From Planctomycetota bacterium (GTDB lineage: Bacteria > Planctomycetota > UBA1135 > GCA-002686595): a DNA stretch of 45,383 bases. Of the stretch, positions 16,326 through 24,478 are shown piece after piece. The notes below the pieces were generated by a model. The model was not told the DNA's origin. It saw only the letters and a list, made by a program, of their open reading frames with translations, and ran no database searches. Each line of letters begins with the position of its first letter. Within the stretch, counting starts at the first letter, position 1. The translations under genes were made by a program, and so were the position numbers. Where the stretch lies: assembly GCA_002683825.1 (NCBI GenBank), contig NYUD01000083.1, positions 1 through 45,383 of the forward strand, read 5' to 3'.

Positions 16326-17123
16326 CTACGCAAGCCCCAGGCCTTCGACCCCGTCCTCGTCGAAGCCCAGTGCGTGCCCGAGTTCATGGTACAGCGTGGT
16401 GCGGATCTCCTCGATGAGCCGAACCTCGTCCTCGGCGTAGCGTTCAAGATTGCGCTGGAACAGGAAGATCGTGGGGGGCAGCTCGCCCGGTACGGGCTCG
16501 CCGTCAGTCAGCGGCGCACCCACGAAGACGCCCAGCGTATGCGGGGGATGTCCCGTGTTTGCCACGTCGAGGAGTTCCCTGGTCGGCATCGGATCGATAA
16601 TGACGGCCGTGCGTTCAAAGGCTTCGCGGAAGGGAGAGGGCAGGTCCGCCGCTGCCTGTGCGACACGTTCCTCGAAGGCATCTGCGGAAAGTCGTGGAGG
16701 GAGGCACGCGAGCTCTGGTTCGAGTTCGGCTGCTTCCGCATACAGTTCATCGGCGCGTTCGAATCCACCTTCGATCTCCTCGATCAGGGCGCGCAAGGCA
16801 AGCAGCGGGGCTCCGTATTCCTCGGGCTGCAGGCCCTCCAGATCGGATCGCGCCTCCGCCGTGCGCCATTGCAGGACCCGCAGGCGTCCGCGCATGTAGC
16901 GCACTTCTCCATCATCCTTTCCCAGTAGATCGGCGGCCTCGGCGATCTCCTGTTCCGCTTTGTCCTCGAGAGCCAGGTCGATCCAGCCTTCCGCCCGCAG
17001 GATGTATCGCTCCGCATGGTCCCCGGGTATCGCGTCGGAGATCCGCAATGCCTCGACCGGTTCGCCCGCTGCCAGCGCTGCATACGCCGCTTCGATCGTC
17101 TGTTCGATCTCACGTTCGCTCAT
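16326..17123 (-). CDS. TPR-like protein with C-terminal zincin metallopeptidase domain
   Basis: The 265-residue protein has two parts. Residues 1-150 are helical and Ala/Glu-rich with TPR-like pairs (AAYAALAAGEPVEALRISDA, ADELYAEAAELEPE). Residues about 155-265 are a small zincin of the metallopeptidase family with HExxHxxGxxD (PF06262-like): PPTIFLFQRNLERYAED, then EEIRTTLYHELGHALGFDED with His246, Glu247 and His250. No signal peptide is seen, so it is probably cytoplasmic. The start ATG overlaps the nth stop (ATGA), indicating coupled translation. Stand-alone members are about 120-150 residues, so the TPR-like part is an addition. The substrate is unknown. Confidence 0.88.
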   Translation of the reverse strand: MSEREIEQTIEAAYAALAAGEPVEALRISDAIPGDHAERYILRAEGWIDLALEDKAEQEIAEAADLLGKDDGEVRYMRGRLRVLQWRTAEARSDLEGLQPEEYGAPLLALRALIEEIEGGFERADELYAEAAELEPELACLPPRLSADAFEERVAQAAADLPSPFREAFERTAVIIDPMPTRELLDVANTGHPPHTLGVFVGAPLTDGEPVPGELPPTIFLFQRNLERYAEDEVRLIEEIRTTLYHELGHALGFDEDGVEGLGLA

Positions 17124-17782
17124 GCTTTTCTCCGGCGCTTTCCTTCAGCCACCATGCGCTTCTTGGACGCGGCAAAGGAACAGATCGGACAGCTCGCCAG
17201 GTCGTGCCCGACGGCCGGGCAGTGTTCGCGGCCGAAATAGATGATCTGCAGGTGGAGCCTGGCCCAGTTGTCCGCGTGGAAAAGGCGTTTCAGGTCGCGT
17301 TCCGTGTGCTGAACGTTCTTTCCGGACGAGAGTCCCCAGCGTGCGGCGAGCCGGTGAATGTGCGTATCGACCGGGAAGGCCGGGAGCCCGAAGGCTTGAA
17401 TACGAACCACACCGGCGGTCTTGTGTCCGACGCCGGGCAATGTCTCGAGCTCTTCGAAGGTTCGGGGCACCTGCCCGTCGTGCTCTTCGACCAGTCTCTT
17501 CGAGAGCCCCACGAGGGCCTTCGATTTCGTGGGCGCCAGACCGACTTCGCGGATGATGTCGCGCACCTCGTCCGGATCGAGGGCGGCCAATTTTGCGGGC
17601 GTGTCCGCCCGCGCGAACAGCCGGGGCGTCACCTGGTTTACTTTCTTATCCGTGGTCTGTGCCGAGAGGGCCACGGCGACGAGGAGCGTGAACGGATCGT
17701 GGTGGGCGAGTGGGATCTCCGTGTACGGATAGAGTTTGTCCAGGACCGTCTGGATCTTCCGAGCTTTCTCCGCGCGATTCAT
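17120..17782 (-). CDS. nth: Endonuclease III (DNA glycosylase/AP lyase)
   Basis: The start at 17782 gives 220 residues beginning MNRAEKARKI; the open frame upstream is not conserved. Endonuclease III removes oxidised pyrimidines and cuts at the abasic site. The helix-hairpin-helix LPGVGHKTAGVV contains the catalytic Lys121, and FPVDTHIHRL contains Asp139. The C-terminal cluster region differs from the family pattern C-x6-C-x2-C-x5-C. Here only three cysteines are present, Cys188, Cys198 and Cys201, with nine residues between the first two and no fourth. A basic tail ends the protein. The gene heads an operon with the metallopeptidase and cyaY. It diverges from the M1 peptidase gene with a 67-bp gap that must hold both promoters. 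Confidence 0.93.
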   Translation of the reverse strand: MNRAEKARKIQTVLDKLYPYTEIPLAHHDPFTLLVAVALSAQTTDKKVNQVTPRLFARADTPAKLAALDPDEVRDIIREVGLAPTKSKALVGLSKRLVEEHDGQVPRTFEELETLPGVGHKTAGVVRIQAFGLPAFPVDTHIHRLAARWGLSSGKNVQHTERDLKRLFHADNWARLHLQIIYFGREHCPAVGHDLASCPICSFAASKKRMVAEGKRRRKA

Positions 17783-17849
17783 GGGTGGAGAGGATAGCGG
17801 AGGGATGGGTGCTTCTCTGGTAGCATCCCCGTTTCGAGGAAGCCCGACC

Positions 17850-19550
17850 ATGATTCAAATCGTTCTTCTGGCGTGTGCGGTACTCGCCTCTTCCGCCCAA
17901 TCCGACGACGAATTGAACTCCGGTCGCCCGATGCCTCCCGAGCAGGCGGCCTTCGACGTCGAGTACTATCGTCTGGCCGTGCGTGTCGATCCCGAGCGCA
18001 AATCGATCGAGGGGCGGCTCGAGATGCGCGCAAAGCTACTGGCCGAAACCGACTCGCTCATTCTGGACCTGGATCACCGCCTCGACGTGAAGAGCGTTTC
18101 TATCGATACGGAAACCCGGTCCGAAGGCGGCTCCGGCGGGGACGGAGAACGAGCCCGGTTCCGTCACAGGGAGAGTGAAATTTTCATCCGCGTGCCTGAC
18201 GATTTCGTCGCCGTCGGATCGAGCTTTCGTGTGATCGTCAACTACGGCGGCAAGCCTCGCGTAGCTCCCCGACCCCCCTGGGATGGTGGTTTTGTCTGGG
18301 CCGAGACCCGAAGCGGCGAGCCCTGGATCGCCACCGCCAACCAGATGCAGGGTGCGGACCTCTGGTGGCCCTGCAAGGACCAGCCTGACGACGAACCGGA
18401 AGGGATGGACATCCTCGTCACGGTCCCTGAAGGTCTTACATGCGCCAGCAACGGACGCCTGGTCGACACCTGGTCGCCCGAGAAGAAGTGGACGACCTTC
18501 CACTGGGAGGTCACCACTGCGATCAACGCTTATGGTGTCGCGCTGAACATCGCTCCGTACAAGACGATCTCGACGGACTACACCTCGACGGCCGGCGATA
18601 CATTCCCGATTACCTTCTGGGTCTTGCCCGAGAACTACGAGAAGGGCAAAGAGCTCTTCAAGGACATCGTCAGGCAGGTACGTTTTTTCGAAGAGACCTT
18701 CGGGCCCTACCCTTTCCGTGGTGACAAGTACGGCGTGGCGGAGACGCCGCACCTGGGGATGGAGCACCAGTCGATCATCGCCTACGGCAACAACTATGAG
18801 GGCAATCCGTGGGGTAGCGAGCACGGCTTCGATTTCCTGCACAACCACGAGATGGCGCACGAGTGGTGGGCCAATCTCGTCACCGCCAAGAACTGGAACG
18901 ACTTCTGGATCCACGAGGGATTCGCGACCTATGCCCAGGCCCTTTATTGCGAGGAGCTCGGCGGCTCCGAGGGTTACTTCCGCGAAATGGGAGAGAAGCG
19001 AGGCGGAATTGCCAATCGCGGCACGGTCGCTCCACGGGACGAGCGTGGAACGCGCGACATGTATTTCGGCGATCGCCCCGATTCCCCTGGTAGCGACATC
19101 TACAACAAGGGGTCCTGGATCCTGCACTCGCTGCGCTGGAAGCTGGGCGACGAGATTTTCTTCAAGGCGCTGCGCCGCATGGCCTATCCCGATCCTGCCA
19201 AGGAGAATCTCACCGACGGCAGTGCTTGCCGCTTTGCGACGACCGACGAGATCAAGCAAATCGCCGAGGAGGTCTCGGGTGAGGATCTCGGATGGTTTTT
19301 CGAGGTCTATCTGCGCCAACCCAAGCTGCCGCGGCTGGAACAGAAGCGGAGGGGCAAGAGGCTCATCCTCTCCTGGGACGTGCCCGGGGATCTGCCGTTC
19401 CCCATGCCCGTCGAGGTGCGTGTCGGCGATGCGCTCGTGCGCGTCGAGATGAGCGGTGGAAAAGGCGAGCTGGAGGTCGGCCGTGGTGATGACGTGAGCA
19501 TCGACCCGCACATGTGGATTCTCAAGGAAGAGCCGCCGGAAGAGCGCTAG
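17850..19550 (+). CDS. Secreted M1 family aminopeptidase
   Basis: The ATG at 17850 has GAGGA about 9 nt upstream and opens a signal peptide (MIQIVLLACAVLASSAQS), so the 566-residue protein is exported. M1 enzymes are zinc aminopeptidases releasing N-terminal residues. After the N-terminal beta saddle come GMEHQSIIAYG, the counterpart of GxMEN, and HEMAHEWWANL with His333, Glu334 and His337. Glu356 in WIHEGFATY completes the HExxH-x18-E zinc site. The helical C-terminal part is short, followed by a beta tail (LSWDVPGDLPFPM). GMEH replaces the typical GAMEN, which may shift N-terminus recognition. The stop overlaps the convergent ABC-F stop by 4 bp. Confidence 0.93.
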   Translation: MIQIVLLACAVLASSAQSDDELNSGRPMPPEQAAFDVEYYRLAVRVDPERKSIEGRLEMRAKLLAETDSLILDLDHRLDVKSVSIDTETRSEGGSGGDGERARFRHRESEIFIRVPDDFVAVGSSFRVIVNYGGKPRVAPRPPWDGGFVWAETRSGEPWIATANQMQGADLWWPCKDQPDDEPEGMDILVTVPEGLTCASNGRLVDTWSPEKKWTTFHWEVTTAINAYGVALNIAPYKTISTDYTSTAGDTFPITFWVLPENYEKGKELFKDIVRQVRFFEETFGPYPFRGDKYGVAETPHLGMEHQSIIAYGNNYEGNPWGSEHGFDFLHNHEMAHEWWANLVTAKNWNDFWIHEGFATYAQALYCEELGGSEGYFREMGEKRGGIANRGTVAPRDERGTRDMYFGDRPDSPGSDIYNKGSWILHSLRWKLGDEIFFKALRRMAYPDPAKENLTDGSACRFATTDEIKQIAEEVSGEDLGWFFEVYLRQPKLPRLEQKRRGKRLILSWDVPGDLPFPMPVEVRVGDALVRVEMSGGKGELEVGRGDDVSIDPHMWILKEEPPEER

Positions 19551-21337
19551 CGCTGCGCCTCCGCGATCGCTTCCAGCTGCTCCCAACGCTCGAAGGACCA
19601 TTCCAGGCTCAAGCGGATCTCCTCCAGACGAGCGACCGCGGCAGCGATCTCGCTTTCCTCTCCCTTGTAGAACGCCGGGTCGACCATCTTTTCTTCGAGC
19701 GCGCCCCTTTCCTCCTCGAGCCGTTCGATCTCGCCGGGTAGAGCCTCCAGCTCCTCTTGCTCCTTGAAACTGAGGCGCCGCGGCCGCTCCGAATACTTGG
19801 GTTTCTCGCTGGTCGCCGCGGGCTTTCTTGCGCGAGCTTGCTCTTCCGTGCGGTGCCGCTGCCAATCCTCGTAGCCGCCGACGAACTCACGCACGCGCCC
19901 CTCGCCTTCGAAGACGAGCGTGGACGTGACCACGTTGTCGAGGAAGACGCGATCGTGGCTGACGACCAGCAAGGTGCCATCGAAATCCATGAGGATCTCT
20001 TCGAGAAGTTCCATGGTTTCGACGTCGAGGTCGTTGGTCGGCTCGTCGAGGATCAGCACGTTGCAGGGACGCGAGAGGATGCGAGCGAGTTGCAGCCGAT
20101 TGCGTTCGCCGCCGGACAGCCTGTCGACGGGGCCGCGGATTTGATCGGTCGTGAAGAGGAAGTCTTGCAAGTACCCGATCACGTGCCGCGATTTTCCCGC
20201 AACGGTGACGGTGTCGCCCTCGTCGCAGATGTTCTCTTGAACCGACTTGTTTTGGTCAAGCGTGGAGTGCAGCTGGTCGAAGCGCGCGACCCGGAGGTTG
20301 GTGCCGAGCTTCAGGCCGCCTTTTTCCGGCTCCAGCTCGCCCGTGATGATTCGCAGCAAGGTCGTCTTGCCGCAGCCGTTGGGGCCCACGATCCCGATTC
20401 TGTCGCCGCGCTGGATCTCCAGGCTCAGGTCGCGGATCAGGGGCCCCTGGCCGAAAGAGTGGGTCAGATCTGTCGTGCGCGCCACGATCTGCCCGGTTCG
20501 CTCTGCCGTTTGCACCTTGGCGCTGACGCGTCCAACGATCTCGCGTCGTTGCGCGCGTTTCTCCCGCATGGCCCGGAGCGCTCGGACGCGGCCCTGATTG
20601 CGCGTGCGTCGCGCCTTGATGCCGCGCCGCAGCCAGGCTTCCTCCTGCGCCAGTTTCTTGTCGAAGACGACATTCTGCATCTCTTCGGATACGAGCTCCG
20701 CGTCCTTCATCTCACGGTACTTCCCGTAGTCGCCGGGATAGCTCGCCAGGCGGCCGCGGTCGAGCGCGACGATGCGCGTCGCGAGCTTCATCAGGAAGGC
20801 GCGGTCGTGCGTGACGAAGACCAGCGAGCCGGATCTCCGCAGGAGGTGATCCTCCAGCCGACGGATCGCTTGCAGGTCGAGATGGTTGGTCGGCTCATCG
20901 AGGATCAAGAGATCGGGTTGCACCACCAGCGCGCGCGCCAGCATCACTCGACGCTTGGAGCCGGCCGACAGGTGTTCAACGTCGCTCGCCGGGTCGAGGC
21001 TCAGGTGCTGGAGGGTTTTTTCGATGAACTCGGCGACCTGCCAATCTTCGACCGGCTCCCCCTCCAAGGCCGCTTGAAGCTGCGCCAGCACCGTGCCGCG
21101 GAGCGAGCGAGGTACCTCCTGCTCGAGCCCTGCGACGCGTAGTCCCTGGCGATACGCGACCTCGCCTTCATCCGGAACGATGGCGCCGGTGAAGATCTGC
21201 AGCAGCGTCGATTTGCCGGACCCGTTGCGGCCCAACAGGCCGATTCGTTCCCCTCTCTCGACGTGCAGGCTTGCCCGGTCGAGCAAGGGATGACCGCCGA
21301 AGGAGTGCGTCGCCTGCGCGAGACTGAGTTCCGCCAT
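19547..21337 (-). CDS. uup: ABC-F family ATPase (Uup-like)
   Basis: The 596-residue protein has two ABC cassettes and no membrane segments, as in ABC-F proteins that act on ribosomes or, for Uup, on nucleic acids. The first cassette has Walker A GRNGSGKST (about residue 36), signature LSAGSKRR and Walker B LLILDEPTNHLD. The second has GPNGCGKTT, LSGGERNR and VLILDEPTNDLD. The linker region is rich in Arg (RRGIKARRTRNQGRVRALRAMR), the typical ABC-F interdomain arm. A C-terminal charged coiled coil of about 75 residues (EELEALPGEIERLEEERGALE) resembles Uup's DNA-binding tail. The first signature has SAG instead of SGG. Choice of Uup over other ABC-F types rests on the linker and tail. Confidence 0.92.
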   Translation of the reverse strand: MAELSLAQATHSFGGHPLLDRASLHVERGERIGLLGRNGSGKSTLLQIFTGAIVPDEGEVAYRQGLRVAGLEQEVPRSLRGTVLAQLQAALEGEPVEDWQVAEFIEKTLQHLSLDPASDVEHLSAGSKRRVMLARALVVQPDLLILDEPTNHLDLQAIRRLEDHLLRRSGSLVFVTHDRAFLMKLATRIVALDRGRLASYPGDYGKYREMKDAELVSEEMQNVVFDKKLAQEEAWLRRGIKARRTRNQGRVRALRAMREKRAQRREIVGRVSAKVQTAERTGQIVARTTDLTHSFGQGPLIRDLSLEIQRGDRIGIVGPNGCGKTTLLRIITGELEPEKGGLKLGTNLRVARFDQLHSTLDQNKSVQENICDEGDTVTVAGKSRHVIGYLQDFLFTTDQIRGPVDRLSGGERNRLQLARILSRPCNVLILDEPTNDLDVETMELLEEILMDFDGTLLVVSHDRVFLDNVVTSTLVFEGEGRVREFVGGYEDWQRHRTEEQARARKPAATSEKPKYSERPRRLSFKEQEELEALPGEIERLEEERGALEEKMVDPAFYKGEESEIAAAVARLEEIRLSLEWSFERWEQLEAIAEAQR

Positions 21338-21355
21338 TTCGTGGTGGGTCGCCGC

Positions 21356-23524
21356 TCAGTTGCGTCCGCCCAACCCGGGGCGCCAATGAATCGTGAATTC
21401 GTTCGCGACGTCATCGAGAGAACGACTCAGCGCACGCATGGTCATCGCATCGGCGCAGAATGTTGCGGGTACGATCAGCAGGTTCTTGCGCCCTTCGCTC
21501 TTCAGCTGGGCGACAACTTGCTTGAGATCGCGCTCGCCGCCCGTGGTTGCGACACGCAAGCGGTGAAAACGACTGCGTTTCTTGATGGGGTCATCGGATT
21601 CGATCGCGAGCCATTCCGCGGTCTCGCTCTCATCCACTTGCGCTGGAAGCACGAGGACCGTCGTTCCACCGAACGGGCCGGGGCACATGGGGAGCGCCTC
21701 GCCCTTGGCGAAGTTCTCAGGGCGGATGTCCAGCGACAGGGGTAGGGCACCGGAGGCGTCTGGCTTTGTGTCGACGACGGCGATGACCGTCTCCTCCATG
21801 GCGCCTCGGTTCAGGGCTTCCAGGCGCGCCCAGTAGCGTTCGCGGGAGGAGTCGCCAACGATCAGAAAGTAGAGCCGGCGGTCGGGTTCCGAATACGGTC
21901 GTCCATCGAGCCCGAGCGCGTCTCGCAGCGCGCGCTCGGGCTGGTATTCCGCTTGCCACGGGTCCATCGTCGTTTGCGAGAGGGCGTTGCCGAAGCCGAT
22001 GGCGCTGTACTGGTCAAGCTCGGACTTCCACCAGTCGTGATCTTCCCTGGGAGCGATGACCGAGAGAAACTTCGGCGGGTTCTCTCCCGCACCGCGGTAT
22101 TCGGCCAGGGGCAAGGGGATGTCTTTGACCTTGGCGAAGTGTCGCGGGGACAGCGCCACGGCATGGACGGACATTCGATCGGTCATGAGTGCAGCCAGGG
22201 CCGCGACCGTTGCCCCTGTTCCCTCACCGGCCAGGCAGATGCGCCTGGAGTCGATAGGGTAGTGACGCATCAGAAAGCCCCAGATGCGCTCGACGCCGTC
22301 GCGTAACGCACCCATGTCGGAAGCGAAGGTGTTCGCCTGAAACCAACGTCCCCCCGTGCCAAGATCCGCCTGAATTTGGGGGTAGAGCGGTTCGACAGCG
22401 GCGATTGCGACCTCTTCGCCGAGGCGCTTCTTCCAGAGATCCATGCCGTCCTCCGCCGTCATTCCATCGTCGGAGAGCCAGATGAGAAGCGGCAGCGGCT
22501 TCTGAGCGTTCTCCGGGAGGTGCAGGCGATACTCCAGGGAGCGGGAGACCGTCACGGCGAACTTGCCCTCGTTGACATCGCTGGCGCGATCTTCAGCGAA
22601 GACCACGTAGTCAGCGACCGGGACTTCGGAGACGTCGGCTACGCCGGGATGGGGGGTCGGCACGATCGCGACGGTTCGCACGCTCGCACGGGGTTTGCGC
22701 ATCTGGAACTGGCGTACCGTTCCGTCCCAGTAGGCGCTGTGAAAGCCGCCGTTCACATGCAGAACGAGGTGCCCCGGATGGTCGTCCAGCGCGTTCGAGC
22801 AGGCATCGCCCATCGAGTTGTCCCACAGCGATTGCGTGGAGTAGAGTCTCTTGTCATCGTTGTTCGAACCCATCATGGCCAGGTGGCCTCGGACGGCATT
22901 GTCGACGCGCTTCCAGTACTCCACCGTGTTGGCCAGAAACAAATCGGGGACGAGCTCTTCGTCGGCGTCCTCGAGCACACCCGTGCCTTCGCGGGACACG
23001 CGCACCCGCAGCGAACGCGGGAAATTGGAGGCGATGACGACCCCCCCCTCGCGGCGCGCGTGCTCGATCATCGGGCGGTAGGCCGTGGGGTAGTTACGCC
23101 ACGGACGCGTCTGTGCCAGGAATGTTTCTTCGGAGGATTCCCCCGTGAGATAGGCGTCCAGAGCGCCCTGCACATCGCGCTCGAACATCTCGAGGCCCAG
23201 TACGACCTGCCCGCGGCGCCGCGTCCAGAGGCCCTCGTAGACCCCGAGCTCGACCCGATGGGTGGTTTCGTCGATGTGCGTTTCGCCCAGAAACACGGCG
23301 TCCGCCTGGGCGAGTTCATCGAGGAAGGCCGTGAAGGTGAGAAGCTCACCCGTTCGCCCGTTGCGAACGGTGGTCGCACGTTCGAGGTCGGGCGCGGACC
23401 AGGGGGAGCGGCTCGACCCGGCCCCGGGACGCCCCGGCTGTGAGAACGAGGTCGGGGTTCGGCAGGCCAGACTCCACAGGGGGATCCACAGGATCCATGC
23501 GTATCGTCGGGTCACCTCGAGCAC
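21356..23524 (-). CDS. ChaN-domain (haem/iron-regulated) protein fused to inactive alpha/beta-hydrolase-like domain
   Basis: The GTG at 23524 is preferred because GAGGA lies 9 nt upstream and a hydrophobic leader follows (WILWIPLWSLAC); this gives 722 residues. The Cys after SLA resembles a lipobox but Ser at -3 is not ideal. Residues about 75-330 match the ChaN/PF04187 fold: AVFLGETHIDETTHR at about 77, VLGLEMFERDVQ, and VNGGFHSAY. These proteins bind haem or iron. Residues about 350-480 look like an esterase of the alpha/beta-hydrolase fold (LPLLIWLSDDGM, DSRRICLAGEGTGA). The usual GxSxG nucleophile elbow reads GEGTG, so the serine is missing and the domain is probably not catalytic. The C-terminal 240 residues are unassigned. 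The gene diverges from upp. Confidence 0.8.
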   Translation of the reverse strand: MLEVTRRYAWILWIPLWSLACRTPTSFSQPGRPGAGSSRSPWSAPDLERATTVRNGRTGELLTFTAFLDELAQADAVFLGETHIDETTHRVELGVYEGLWTRRRGQVVLGLEMFERDVQGALDAYLTGESSEETFLAQTRPWRNYPTAYRPMIEHARREGGVVIASNFPRSLRVRVSREGTGVLEDADEELVPDLFLANTVEYWKRVDNAVRGHLAMMGSNNDDKRLYSTQSLWDNSMGDACSNALDDHPGHLVLHVNGGFHSAYWDGTVRQFQMRKPRASVRTVAIVPTPHPGVADVSEVPVADYVVFAEDRASDVNEGKFAVTVSRSLEYRLHLPENAQKPLPLLIWLSDDGMTAEDGMDLWKKRLGEEVAIAAVEPLYPQIQADLGTGGRWFQANTFASDMGALRDGVERIWGFLMRHYPIDSRRICLAGEGTGATVAALAALMTDRMSVHAVALSPRHFAKVKDIPLPLAEYRGAGENPPKFLSVIAPREDHDWWKSELDQYSAIGFGNALSQTTMDPWQAEYQPERALRDALGLDGRPYSEPDRRLYFLIVGDSSRERYWARLEALNRGAMEETVIAVVDTKPDASGALPLSLDIRPENFAKGEALPMCPGPFGGTTVLVLPAQVDESETAEWLAIESDDPIKKRSRFHRLRVATTGGERDLKQVVAQLKSEGRKNLLIVPATFCADAMTMRALSRSLDDVANEFTIHWRPGLGGRN

Positions 23525-23609
23525 TTCGGGGTATCCTCTTCTGTCACTCGAGCATGAGACCGGGAAGCTCCGCTGGGATCCAGTAGAACCCGAGAACGAG
23601 GCAGCTCCT

Positions 23610-24452
23610 ATGAAAGAAGGCGACACCTTGACCCGCGGCGAACGCTCCGGAAGTCAGGCAAGACACGGAGATGCCCTGTCCCTTGGACATTGCTACGGGG
23701 ATCGCATTCATCTTCTGAACGAGCCCTATCTCCTGTCCCTGATCTCGCGCATAGGCTCCCCCGACAGCGACGGGGAGCCCCTGCCGCAACTGGTGCGTAC
23801 CGGCTACAAACGCCTCTTTCAGGCGATTCTGAACGAGCACTTTCCCACGACGACCGAGTGCGTGCCGACACGCATGGCACCGGCCGATCCGCGTGGAGTC
23901 TACGTCGGTCCCAGGTTTCGCCACGACGTACGGCTGGTCATCTGCTCGATCGTGCGCGGCGGGGTCGTACCGGGCCAGGTCTGCTATGAAGCAGCCTGCG
24001 AAGTGCTTCCGAGTCGCAACGTGAGGCTCGACTTCTTCTGCGCGTCGCGGACCGTGGATGCGCATGGGGTTGTGACCGGTGTGCAGCTGGACGGAACGAA
24101 GATCGGCGGTTCGATCAAGGATTCGATTCTGGTGATCCCGGATCCGATGTGCGCAACGGGTAGCACGGTGGCGACCGTCCTGGAGGCGTACGAGGAGTTC
24201 GACGGAGCCGAAGCGCTTGCGGTGGTCTCGGCGAACCTCATCGTGACACCCGAGGGGGTTCAGGCGATCAAGGAGCGCTTTCCAAAGGCGCACCTGTGGG
24301 CCGCGCGGTTGGATCGCGGAGCTTCTCCGGAGCACGTGTTGAACACGATTCCGGGAACGTACCTCGCAGAAGAGAGTGGATTGAACGAGAACCAGTACAT
24401 CTTGCCGGGCGCTGGAGGGTTGGGAGAAGCGCTGACCAACGTGGATGTTTAG
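23610..24452 (+). CDS. upp: Uracil phosphoribosyltransferase-like protein
   Basis: The ATG at 23610 has GAGG about 9 nt upstream and gives 280 residues. The type I PRTase core is clear: CSIVRGGVVPGQ corresponds to the loop near PILRAG, and ILVIPDPMCATGSTV is the PRPP-binding motif (family form VDPMLATGGS). The C-terminal NQYILPGAGGLGE matches the uracil-binding PGxGDxGDR region with changes. Upp makes UMP from uracil and PRPP. The protein is about 70 residues longer than typical Upp, with insertions after the second helix and between the PRPP loop and C-terminus. These departures leave room for another PRTase specificity. It is followed 26 bp later by the CocE-like gene. Confidence 0.78.
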   Translation: MKEGDTLTRGERSGSQARHGDALSLGHCYGDRIHLLNEPYLLSLISRIGSPDSDGEPLPQLVRTGYKRLFQAILNEHFPTTTECVPTRMAPADPRGVYVGPRFRHDVRLVICSIVRGGVVPGQVCYEAACEVLPSRNVRLDFFCASRTVDAHGVVTGVQLDGTKIGGSIKDSILVIPDPMCATGSTVATVLEAYEEFDGAEALAVVSANLIVTPEGVQAIKERFPKAHLWAARLDRGASPEHVLNTIPGTYLAEESGLNENQYILPGAGGLGEALTNVDV

Positions 24453-24478
24453 CTCGGACTGATTCTCTGATCAAAGCC

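Noticed and set aside
18036..19865. 609-codon minus-strand frame
   Set aside because: Antisense to the M1 peptidase with its full zinc site, and runs into the ABC-F gene.
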